From a virus: DNA of 35,679 bases. The position numbers and the translations under genes were made by a program. The notes beneath the pieces were generated by a model. It did not search any database. It was not told where the DNA came from and saw only the letters and a list, made by a program, of their open reading frames with translations. Position 1 is the first letter of the stretch. Each line of letters begins with the position of its first letter. The stretch is taken from positions 1 to 35,679 of IMG/VR virus record IMGVR_UViG_3300007510_000036. The stretch is one strand, 5' to 3'. Positions 7,826 to 15,262 of the stretch are shown piece by piece.

Positions 7826-8386
7826 TCAGATTACATTTTCTTCTTCTTCAAATTCCCACTCTTCGGCTTCAAATGCAGCCTCACTCTCAGGAGAGGAGTG
7901 GGTCATACCTAGAGCAGCACCAACACTAGAAACTGCTGCTCCAACATCAACCTTCTTATCAAGAGGTACAATAGAACGGAAAGCGTTTACATAGTGCTTA
8001 CGCTTTCTACGGAACAGCAATACAAGTAAAGCTTCCCACCCAGCTAGGCCAGGAATAAACCCTTTAGCAATAGCCAAACCAGCATCAAAAGCAGTACCGA
8101 TAGCGGTATCTCCTAGAGCCCCAGAAAGGGGAATGTGGGCAGACTCTTCACTAGCAAGATCTTCCTTATTTACAACCACAACCTGAGTTCCCTCAGGGAT
8201 TGCTTCACGAACTGCCTCTGGCAGTTGGTCCATCGGTACAGGGGCATATTCTACTCCAGCAGCTACATTCTCAGGGGTAGTAACCACTAGGTCACTATCC
8301 TCAAAGAAAGATTCGTAAGTGCGGCATGAGCTAAACCCAGCCACCATAATAATCCCTAAAATAAGGGGAGTAATAAAATTTTTCAT
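7826..8386 (-). CDS. Predicted phage lipoprotein with an internal membrane segment
   Basis: 186 residues. The first 21 form a signal peptide (MKNF, hydrophobic core ITPLILGIIMVAG) ending in FSSC, with Cys21 as the only Cys, as expected for a lipoprotein; Phe at -3 is not the commonest residue. After about 80 residues with no clear fold comes a hydrophobic segment at about 104-125 followed by RRKRK, which reads as a transmembrane helix with a cytoplasmic basic flank. The tail is very acidic (EEWEFEEEENVI). A lipid anchor plus a later membrane segment resembles u-spanins, but the gene sits next to gp32 rather than in a lysis cassette, and phage lipoproteins also act in superinfection exclusion. 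Function is unassigned. It overlaps gp32 by four bases and is followed by a terminator. Confidence 0.65.
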   Translation of the reverse strand: MKNFITPLILGIIMVAGFSSCRTYESFFEDSDLVVTTPENVAAGVEYAPVPMDQLPEAVREAIPEGTQVVVVNKEDLASEESAHIPLSGALGDTAIGTAFDAGLAIAKGFIPGLAGWEALLVLLFRRKRKHYVNAFRSIVPLDKKVDVGAAVSSVGAALGMTHSSPESEAAFEAEEWEFEEEENVI

Positions 8387-9156
8387 GACATTAATCTTTT
8401 TGTATAATCATCGTCAGACACCTCTTCTGAAGTATCCTCCTCGGGTAGAGAACGCTCTTTTACTCCCATAGCGGGTCGTAGTACTTGCGCTGCCTCTTTA
8501 ACTGCGTCATACTCTTCAAGTTTCACTAAACCGTGAACATCATGAAGGGATGACATAACCTCTGCAATAAGCTTCTTGCTTCCAAGAGAGGTTGCTTTAG
8601 GACGGAACATAGACTGGTCGTACTTAGGCCAACCACCTTCTTTCTTCATATGAAGTTTGAAGTCATGTCCGATTTCGGGATCAAGAATACCGTTATCAGA
8701 ATTCTCAAAGAGATCTGCGTAATCAGGATCCATCATAGTTTCCACTATCTTTTGGAAAAGAATTACTCCAATGGAGAAAATCTTAACCTCTTCCGAAGCT
8801 CTGTCAAAAACATTCAAGTAATAACGAGAGCGGGGTTTGATCTGCCTAGCAAGTGCTTCGTCATCTTTGCTACCAGTCTTCCAAAGACCATAGTAAAGAT
8901 CACACAAAGGACACTTCTCACCATGAATCTTACGACAATGAAAGTTCTTAACACTATCATCCCCTTGAGGGACACGATGAATTTTAGTCTCCGCATAGAA
9001 GGTATTTTCGGAGCCATCCTTTTCAGGAAGAATTCGCAGATAAGATTCACCTTCCTTCACTTGGTAAAATTTTGTCAGAAAATCCGCACTGCTAGATTGA
9101 GTGGGGTTAGTAAGTTGTTGGTGCTTCGCACGAAGCGCATTTAGGTCAATAGCCAT
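8383..9156 (-). CDS. 32: gp32-like single-stranded DNA-binding protein
   Basis: 257 residues. It coats single-stranded DNA in replication and recombination. The order of parts follows T4 gp32: a short basic N-terminus (LNALRAKHQQL, used for cooperative binding in T4), an OB-fold core with zinc ligands H60, C74, C82 and C85 (the KCPLCD segment holds the last two), and a very acidic C-terminal tail that in T4 contacts other replication proteins. The core also contains GGWPKYDQSMF, typical of gp32 homologues. The start is ATG 9156 with AAGGAA about ten bases before it. It sits downstream of the helicase and possible UvsY genes, a natural replication-recombination group. Confidence 0.92.
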   Translation of the reverse strand: MAIDLNALRAKHQQLTNPTQSSSADFLTKFYQVKEGESYLRILPEKDGSENTFYAETKIHRVPQGDDSVKNFHCRKIHGEKCPLCDLYYGLWKTGSKDDEALARQIKPRSRYYLNVFDRASEEVKIFSIGVILFQKIVETMMDPDYADLFENSDNGILDPEIGHDFKLHMKKEGGWPKYDQSMFRPKATSLGSKKLIAEVMSSLHDVHGLVKLEEYDAVKEAAQVLRPAMGVKERSLPEEDTSEEVSDDDYTKRLMS

Positions 9157-9176
9157 AGTTTTAGTTTCCTTAGTTG

Positions 9177-9614
9177 TCAGTCATTAATCATTCTTGTCTC
9201 TGCTCGACTGTTAGCAGAAAGCTGTATTAGTAAGTCCTTTCGGTGTTGCATGGAGGTAATCAAAGATTTGAGTAGTCCATACTTGTAAGTTTTTTCTTCA
9301 AGATCCTTCTTCATATCCTGAAGGGTAATATCAGTAGATACATAGTCTTGAATAGCAGCGACAGTAGTTTTTGAAAGAGTATTCCTTGCCGAATTCTTTA
9401 GTTCAGCTTCGTAAGCCTCAATCTCATTAGCACACTCTTTACTCTTTCTATTGGCGTACTCGCTTAACCCAGAATAATAAGAATACATAGTAGAGTGCCC
9501 CATAAGCTCTTCTTCTATAGAAAACTTATCAATTTCAAGAAGAGATTCAGAAAGGGTAATGTACAATTCCCAATCAAGGTCTTTGTATGCTTTAATTAAA
9601 TCGTTAGCTCTCAT
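9177..9614 (-). CDS. Helical protein, possible UvsY-like recombination mediator
   Basis: 145 residues, almost all helical and charged, with no Cys-pair, signal or membrane segment. Size and layout recall T4 UvsY: an N-terminal helix, a YS-containing segment (TMYSYYSGLSEYANRKSKE), a long coiled region, and a C-terminal block KYGLLKSLITSMQHRKDLLI that can be laid over the UvsY end (YWGILLDF...IKSRG). This is a weak likeness judged by eye. Its place between the helicase-zincin pair and gp32 supports a role in loading the recombinase on gp32-coated DNA. If not UvsY, it is a small replication accessory protein. Confidence 0.5.
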   Translation of the reverse strand: MRANDLIKAYKDLDWELYITLSESLLEIDKFSIEEELMGHSTMYSYYSGLSEYANRKSKECANEIEAYEAELKNSARNTLSKTTVAAIQDYVSTDITLQDMKKDLEEKTYKYGLLKSLITSMQHRKDLLIQLSANSRAETRMIND

Positions 9615-9969
9615 AAATTACTTTCCACAAATCAGGGTTTAACTTCTTGAATAATAATAGTCCTCTAGTTGCCTGTTCTACAATAAATTCATTAGTTATT
9701 TTAATTTCTTCTTCAGTATCCTCATCTGTTGCCCTAACGCCCATTGTAGAAAATATAATATGGTTTATTTCGTGTATTAAAGTTATTATTAAGACCCTTT
9801 CAGACATATTATCATCTAACAATATCTCTAATTTATCAAAATCAACTAAACCTAGACAATCTTCCTTATCACTTTTTAAAGTCTTCTTAAAAAAGATAGG
9901 GAATACTGACCACCCATAATCTACCTGACCTATATCCTTAATTTGTTGTTTCAGATTCTTGGTCGGCAT
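9604..9969 (-). CDS. Small zincin-like (HExxH) protein
   Basis: 121 residues. ITLIHEINHIIF puts an HExxH zinc motif at residues 66-70 in a predicted helix, and a later acidic helix (ITNEFIVEQ, about 91-99) could give the third ligand, Glu. The size and layout are those of minimal metallopeptidase domains such as ImmA/IrrE- or SprT-type proteins; I cannot say which. The start overlaps the helicase end by 32 bases and its own end overlaps the next gene by 11, so it is a regular operon member. A proteolytic role in the replication cluster would be unusual. Confidence 0.65.
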   Translation of the reverse strand: MPTKNLKQQIKDIGQVDYGWSVFPIFFKKTLKSDKEDCLGLVDFDKLEILLDDNMSERVLIITLIHEINHIIFSTMGVRATDEDTEEEIKITNEFIVEQATRGLLLFKKLNPDLWKVIYES

Positions 9970-11254
9970 CGTTCAGTTCTCTCATGACTAAGGTATTATA
10001 ATTAACAGACATTGGAATAAGAAATCTAGCCTTGCCATTTCTAGCTTTCATAACATAAGTTCTCATAAGACCCTCATCAAACTCCTCCTCATCTTGATTA
10101 AGAGAAATTGCTAAATCTACTACCCTAAACTTACCATAGGAGTCTCCTAAATGCTCATCAGTAATAATATTTGCAGATCTCCCTGCCCTATTAGTTTGAG
10201 TAGCAGTCCATAATAGTATATCTTTCTCCACAGCCATGCCCCGTAGCTCCTCTGCTATCCTCTGTTGGCCTTCATACTCACTCATACCGTCTCTAAGAGG
10301 TCGTAACAGTTCCATGTAGTCCAATATAACTACATCAGGCTCAAAATCCTCATAGCTCTGTAGTTGATTAAGGTAAGACCTAATAGAATTTATATTAGCC
10401 ATACCAGTAGGGAACTCTTTAATCCTTAAATCAGCTTTATTAAGAGTTTTCTTAAAGATGGAATGTCTTTGTCTAAGTAATTTTTGACCTGAATCCTGTC
10501 CCAAAGTAATTTGAGGGATTAATGTGGCTATTGAATCAATTCTTTGGGCAACCCTATCCTCACACATCTCCAAAGAAATATACACTACCTTAAGATTGTT
10601 TATCAAACAAGTAACAGCTTGATTGGCTAAGTACAAAGACTTACCACCACCAGGAAAACCAACCACCATGGCAAGTTCCTTTTTCCTCAAGCCTCCCCCT
10701 GTTAATCCTCTATCTAGGCTGGGTAGACAAGTCTTAATAAAGTCCCCTTCATTAATTGAAAGCAAACGCTCCCAACGAGCATCTACATCTTCAAAGTAAT
10801 TCTGCCCGAAATCTTGCGAACGAGCTACTAGCAAAGCATCTTTAACTTCTTTCTCGATCTCATCAAAACGGCCATCCTTCATTAAATCTACAGACTTGGT
10901 AATAGCCTGCTTCATGGACTCCCTTTTGGCAAATTTCTCTACACAATCAATAACAAACTCTGGGTTGTTACAGGAAGATGCATCTAAATTGTTTACAAGA
11001 TATAGCTCATCCTCATACTCGGAAATACTCTCTGAGCCTTTCTTCTTATCCTTACAAAACTCTAGAAGGAAATCATCATTAGGTAACTTATGATACTTGC
11101 GAAAGAACTCAGAAATACCATCGTAAAGAATACCGTGAATAGGGTATTCAAAGAACTCACTCCTGATTAGAGGAGCAGCCTCATTGAAAAAGTCTAGACT
11201 GCTCTTTGCAAGGTTTAAGATACCTCTCTGAATGTTGTCTGAAAAGTCGTACAT
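9938..11254 (-). CDS. 41: Replicative DNA helicase (gp41/DnaB family)
   Basis: 438 residues. The N-terminal 150 residues are the helical domain of DnaB-type helicases. The RecA-like core starts with LDRGLTGGGLRKKELAMVVG, Walker A GFPGGGKS is at 199-206, YISLEM follows as the catalytic glutamate motif, Walker B is PDVVILDYMELL, and WTATQTNR is the H4-like loop. It unwinds the fork 5' to 3' as a hexamer and would load primase. The start is ATG 11254; there is no SD, and the sequence AACTATATAC lies three bases upstream. The sliding clamp, clamp loader and primase are not in this window. Confidence 0.92.
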   Translation of the reverse strand: MYDFSDNIQRGILNLAKSSLDFFNEAAPLIRSEFFEYPIHGILYDGISEFFRKYHKLPNDDFLLEFCKDKKKGSESISEYEDELYLVNNLDASSCNNPEFVIDCVEKFAKRESMKQAITKSVDLMKDGRFDEIEKEVKDALLVARSQDFGQNYFEDVDARWERLLSINEGDFIKTCLPSLDRGLTGGGLRKKELAMVVGFPGGGKSLYLANQAVTCLINNLKVVYISLEMCEDRVAQRIDSIATLIPQITLGQDSGQKLLRQRHSIFKKTLNKADLRIKEFPTGMANINSIRSYLNQLQSYEDFEPDVVILDYMELLRPLRDGMSEYEGQQRIAEELRGMAVEKDILLWTATQTNRAGRSANIITDEHLGDSYGKFRVVDLAISLNQDEEEFDEGLMRTYVMKARNGKARFLIPMSVNYNTLVMRELNDADQESETTN

Positions 11255-11257
11255 GTA

Positions 11258-11267
11258 GTATATAGTT
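11258..11267 (-). promoter_or_regulatory. TATA-like element against the helicase start codon
   Basis: AACTATATAC read leftward, three bases before the helicase ATG, with no SD. It resembles the AACTATAATA boxes at 23980 and 24971. It may be the -10 box of a leaderless or near-leaderless phage promoter; this is inferred from recurrence only. Confidence 0.35.
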
Positions 11268-11709
11268 ATTTGTTATTTAAGTTTCTGTATCCAGCATGAT
11301 TATCATACATGGAGTTGCGTAGTTTTTTGGATATTTCTTTTCCATTTTTTATTTCTTCTTGTGTTTTTCTAGTAAGTTTCCCTTGTTCATGTAGGGTATC
11401 TAATGCACCTTTCTTTAAAGTAATTTTCTTGTAAGGGGAGGTTTTTTCTTCTGCCTGTTTTTTAGCTATATCCACTAAACCCTCATGTACCTCCTTAGCC
11501 TTAGCCTTGTCCTTATATACTAGATTGTGTTGGTTCCTTTTTACAGTATGAAAATCACAACCATTGAAAATAACAGGTATATTGCCCCAATGCCTATCTT
11601 TTAATTTTTTACATTCAGGACAATAAGAACGAGAAGGGGCCTTACTCATAGGGGCTTCTCGTTCCCAAAGTACTTTACAATCGTGACAAATGAATTCGTA
11701 TATAGCCAT
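11266..11709 (-). CDS. FmdB-like zinc-ribbon protein
   Basis: 147 residues. The start YEFICHDCKVLWE with C8 and C11, then SYCPECKKL with C30 and C33, matches the FmdB-type zinc ribbon (YxYxCxxCG...CPxCG), a small domain found in putative regulatory proteins and in many phage proteins. The remainder is basic (many Lys) and helical, ending in DNHAGYRNLNNK; it could bind nucleic acid. The role in phages is not established. No SD is visible; CTATAATAATAC directly precedes the ATG. It lies between the helicase and the large fibre gene. Confidence 0.7.
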   Translation of the reverse strand: MAIYEFICHDCKVLWEREAPMSKAPSRSYCPECKKLKDRHWGNIPVIFNGCDFHTVKRNQHNLVYKDKAKAKEVHEGLVDIAKKQAEEKTSPYKKITLKKGALDTLHEQGKLTRKTQEEIKNGKEISKKLRNSMYDNHAGYRNLNNK

Positions 11710-11721
11710 GTATTATTATAG
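11710..11721 (-). promoter_or_regulatory. TATA-like element abutting the zinc-ribbon start
   Basis: CTATAATAATAC directly touches ATG 11709 on the minus strand and there is no SD. It contains a perfect TATAAT. It belongs to the same family of start-abutting boxes found before five other genes here. Promoter function is inferred. Confidence 0.35.
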
Positions 11722-14700
11722 ACACCAAGGAGGCCCACATGGAGCATTTCCTACCTCAATATCGAAATTATCTATAGCAGGACCAGTCCAAGGTATTCCT
11801 GCTGAAAGATCAGGGCAATCACCCAAACTTCTTCTTCCACCGCCTGTACTAAAATGAGGCAAGCCACTAAGAGGAATGCAAAGGTCATTCATCCAGGCCG
11901 AACCTAGGGATGCCGTATCTGTCTGAGTGTTATAGTCAGGAAGACCTCCTGTAGGAGGGTTAGTACCAGGAGGACCCATAAGCTGATTAGTATAATCCCA
12001 GTAGTTTCCTGAAAAAAGCATTCCAGAAAGTGTTCCAGATAGAGTTAAGTCGTCACCACCCGAAATTAAATCATGACAGTCATTTGCCCCAACACTGCCC
12101 CCGAAACTGTGGTTAGAATATTCTCCCCACCTATTATCCGCAACTACAAAGTTAAGCATAGGTTTAGGTGCGTAGTTACTAGAGTTATTACCATAATAAC
12201 CAAGGCATTGACAGGAATCTTTATTTACAAGTCTGTAATCTCCTTTCATAGGGTCTTGCTCAGAGGAGGAGTTTGAAGTATATCTTCCTCCAGGTTGGTT
12301 ATCTCCAAATTGATGTTCGGCTTCTAAAGTAGGTCTAAACATAAGATCACAAGGACGATCATCTTGATTAACCCATCCCCAAGCCGCATGGTAAGTATTT
12401 CCACTACATTGAGCTTCATCCCACCCACCAGCTACAGTAGCATCTCCAGAAACAATAATTCCAGAAGCATCAATATAAGACCAAAGCCTACTAGGCACTT
12501 CCCACCAATAATCTTCACCAGACTTCTTGCATATTCTCTTTTGTATACTAAGGTTTGGATGATCTACACTTGACGCAATGAACTGTTTTGCTTCTGTAGG
12601 CGTACCAAAAAACTGACCAGAAGTTAAGCTAAAGCTCTCAGAGGCAGAAGTAGAAGTAGCAAGCCCCCCACTAACAGAGAAATCCTGGAACTTTTCGCCC
12701 ATTCCATAATATATCGCACTATTTCCTCCCATAGCCCAGTTACCTACAAATCTTGCATTAACAAGACTACCTTTAGTCTGCCCAGCAATGTAAACAGCAT
12801 TAGACTTATAAGGAGAAATATTGAAATTTCCTGAATCACCAGGATTTGGCATATCTGCGAAGTTTCCAATAATATCAATCCCACTAGAATGTGAGGTTGT
12901 CTGGAACGCATCTGCGTGGGCTCCTGCCGCAAAACCATTGTGATGTATCCAGTTACCTGCACAACAAACATCAAGTCCACTATTCTTAATAGCGTCTCCA
13001 CCACCTTCTGAAATATTGCATCGTTTAACAGTACAACCATTTCCAGTCAGTATCACAGTAGAAGTACCACCTTTAATAAGTCCATCTGTAATTAAAGTAT
13101 TTGTAGGGTCAGGATTGCTCCCACCATCATTAGACTGAATTCCATAGGATAAATGACCTGATTTCTTTTTATAATTATACCCAGTTTGTGAACTGTTATA
13201 ATACATGCTAGGTCCTGCGCTTGTATCAGTAGTCCCTAATCCTTCTAATGCTACACCTGGATCATAATCATCAGTACTATTATGTAAGTCCCAAAGCCTT
13301 TGTCTTGCTGCTATGGCAGCAGGAGTGTTAACAATAGAGGGCGCACCCATGCAAGCATCCATAATAAAGTTCCTAAGAGTTACTCCAGCAACTTTAATTT
13401 TAATAGGCTTATAACTAATGAAATTCTCATACACCCCTGGGGTTGTTATTTCTATCCTACCAGTACTTAAGCTATCCAAAGAAGGGTATAGTAGAGCGAA
13501 CCCGCTAAGTTCAATATCAGGATCTATATTATGTGCATTAGCATTATAGGGTGAAGAATTCTCTATTTTAAAGTAATCATTGTTAGGCCCAGTAGTTGAT
13601 TTCCAAGGAATTACCCAATCCATACCAAGAGAAGAGACTAAATCCCCTGATACTGGGCCTCCTGCAAAATTAATAATAGAATTTATATGACCATATGGGG
13701 CCATCCTACCAGGAGGATTAAGATTATAATCAAATTCCTCGGTTGCTACGAAGTTTGTTCCAGCAGAAGCAACCGTAACATATACAGAAGCATCATTAGA
13801 AAGCTTACCGTGGCTATCTCTAAATCTATAAGTAAATACATCTACGCCTTCAGGAGTACTATCAGGCTGATCAAGTGCAGAATAAGTTATCTTTCCTTCA
13901 TTATTGTCCACGGTCACAGTACCACTAAGAGGGGCTATAGATCCAGGGAAGACAGTCCTTAAAGTTGCTACATCAATAGTTTTGCCACCAAAAGCTTGAT
14001 CATTATGTAAAACATCTAATACTTTTACGAAACCGAAAGATGTACTATAGTGATCATTCCAGGCATAAGGAGGAGTCGCAAAAGTCCCTCCAGGTCTACC
14101 TTGTTGTCCACCAGGAGGAATTTGATTACAAGTTAGATCACCCTCAGGGCCATCTAAATAAAGATCATAAGGCATTCTATTGGGAAGGGATGTATCCCAA
14201 AACCTTAATCTGTAAATTCCACCATCCCATTGCCTACTACCAGAGGTCCCTCCAGCATGACTAGAATCAAAAAGACTTAATATGTAAGAATCATTCCAGT
14301 TATCAAAAATATCGTCATAAGTATAATCTATAGGCAAATCAATTTCATTAATCTCCTTAAGGCCTCCATCAACATAGATGCTTACTATAACCTTTGCAGG
14401 TAAGGTATCATCAGGAGCTACACCTATACAATTTACTGTTACATGTTGCATTAACCCACCTCCACTTAAGCAGTTAGAGGCTACAGTTGCTTGATGACCC
14501 CAACCACCAAGATCAGTGGACTCATTTGTTGCTCTAAGCCTTACTTGAAGGTGTTGACCATTATATGGGTGACCTACACTTCCTTGAAGAATAGAAATAT
14601 TACAATTAGAATGAGAATTATTGCCAGTATCAGGGGCGATTTCAAGTATTCTAGGAGGACCTGTATCAGTGAAATCATGAGGTGTCATCCAGAAATCAAT

Positions 14701-15078
14701 GGCGAATTGTTTATTAGTCTTAACACTACTTATAAAAGGTGCTAAAGTGCCTCTGGCATTTCCAGTAGACCCACTTGTAGTAATACCAGAAGTACATACG
14801 GAAAGATCTCTTACCCATTCCCCTCCAGTTTTAGCGAGGCTAGTTACTATTTGATTAGGGGCTCGGTTCCATACCGTGTTTTGACCATATTCTGAAAAAT
14901 CATAATCAACGATAATATGATCGTTGTAAAACATAGACCCATTTCTTAACTGATTCTCATTAGCATTTGCAGGTACCACCCCCGTTCTAGCAGCTACCCA
15001 CGCCAATGCTCTATTGTAAAGGATTTTACTTCTCCCTAAATAACGATCTCTATAACCACCATGCGTATTCCAAGCCAT
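11716..15078 (-). CDS. Large multidomain adhesin or tail-fibre-like protein (LamG, Ig-like, beta-helix)
   Basis: 1120 residues from ATG 15078, which has GGAGG eight bases upstream; the open frame reaches a TTG at 15093. Numbering from that TTG: about 55-300 looks like a LamG/concanavalin-type jelly roll (FAIDFWMTPHDF, ending in GGIYRLRFWDTSL). About 357-442 is an Ig/cadherin-like repeat (VLDVLHNDQAF, GTVTVDNNEGKITY, FTYRFRDSHGKLSNDASVYV). About 545-800 is a right-handed parallel beta-helix with repeating NxI/GN turns (GNGCTVKRCNISEGGGDAI). The C-terminal third is Cys- and Trp-containing and ends in APCGPPWCL. LamG plus beta-helix is typical of glycan-binding or glycan-cleaving fibres and tailspikes. 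No catalytic motif is clear. It is transcribed alone after RNR and could also be a decoration protein. Confidence 0.7.
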   Translation of the reverse strand: MAWNTHGGYRDRYLGRSKILYNRALAWVAARTGVVPANANENQLRNGSMFYNDHIIVDYDFSEYGQNTVWNRAPNQIVTSLAKTGGEWVRDLSVCTSGITTSGSTGNARGTLAPFISSVKTNKQFAIDFWMTPHDFTDTGPPRILEIAPDTGNNSHSNCNISILQGSVGHPYNGQHLQVRLRATNESTDLGGWGHQATVASNCLSGGGLMQHVTVNCIGVAPDDTLPAKVIVSIYVDGGLKEINEIDLPIDYTYDDIFDNWNDSYILSLFDSSHAGGTSGSRQWDGGIYRLRFWDTSLPNRMPYDLYLDGPEGDLTCNQIPPGGQQGRPGGTFATPPYAWNDHYSTSFGFVKVLDVLHNDQAFGGKTIDVATLRTVFPGSIAPLSGTVTVDNNEGKITYSALDQPDSTPEGVDVFTYRFRDSHGKLSNDASVYVTVASAGTNFVATEEFDYNLNPPGRMAPYGHINSIINFAGGPVSGDLVSSLGMDWVIPWKSTTGPNNDYFKIENSSPYNANAHNIDPDIELSGFALLYPSLDSLSTGRIEITTPGVYENFISYKPIKIKVAGVTLRNFIMDACMGAPSIVNTPAAIAARQRLWDLHNSTDDYDPGVALEGLGTTDTSAGPSMYYNSSQTGYNYKKKSGHLSYGIQSNDGGSNPDPTNTLITDGLIKGGTSTVILTGNGCTVKRCNISEGGGDAIKNSGLDVCCAGNWIHHNGFAAGAHADAFQTTSHSSGIDIIGNFADMPNPGDSGNFNISPYKSNAVYIAGQTKGSLVNARFVGNWAMGGNSAIYYGMGEKFQDFSVSGGLATSTSASESFSLTSGQFFGTPTEAKQFIASSVDHPNLSIQKRICKKSGEDYWWEVPSRLWSYIDASGIIVSGDATVAGGWDEAQCSGNTYHAAWGWVNQDDRPCDLMFRPTLEAEHQFGDNQPGGRYTSNSSSEQDPMKGDYRLVNKDSCQCLGYYGNNSSNYAPKPMLNFVVADNRWGEYSNHSFGGSVGANDCHDLISGGDDLTLSGTLSGMLFSGNYWDYTNQLMGPPGTNPPTGGLPDYNTQTDTASLGSAWMNDLCIPLSGLPHFSTGGGRRSLGDCPDLSAGIPWTGPAIDNFDIEVGNAPCGPPWCL

Positions 15079-15082
15079 AATA

Positions 15083-15127
15083 AATACCTCCAAGTATTCA
15101 TTAGTATGTAGAATACTTGGAGGTATT
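15083..15127 (-). promoter_or_regulatory. 17-bp hairpin that hides the fibre gene ribosome-binding site
   Basis: Two perfect 17-base arms (15083-15099 and 15111-15127) with an 11-base loop. The arm nearest the gene contains the GGAGG of the fibre ORF. Folded, the mRNA would block ribosome entry. There is no T-run after it, so it is not a good terminator. T4 uses such RBS-hiding hairpins (for example gene e) to keep read-through early RNA silent. Confidence 0.6.
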
Positions 15128-15136
15128 AACTGTTAA

Positions 15137-15262
15137 TTATTCCTCAAAATCATCCCCTTCTTTGGGTAATTTTTCAATCTCCGCACCCTCCTCCTGTGAG
15201 GGAACAGGCTTGCCCGTCTGCGGTAACGACTTCTTTAATTTGTTGCATATATTTATCGACAT
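15137..15262 (-). CDS. Possible small ORF (41 aa) overlapping the RNR 3' end
   Basis: An ATG-started frame of 41 codons that overlaps the last 89 bases of RNR in another frame and ends ten bases before the fibre leader hairpin. The product has a basic first half (NKLKKSLPQTGKPVPSQEE) and a very acidic end (KLPKEGDDFEE). There is only a weak SD (AAAGAAA). It may be a genuine small gene, a frameshift extension of RNR, or chance. Confidence is low. Confidence 0.2.
   Translation of the reverse strand: MSINICNKLKKSLPQTGKPVPSQEEGAEIEKLPKEGDDFEE

Noticed and set aside
8320-8386. Bacteroidetes host suggested by the SSC lipobox
   Set aside because: The signal is suggestive only, and widespread strong SD sites argue against a host that rarely uses them.
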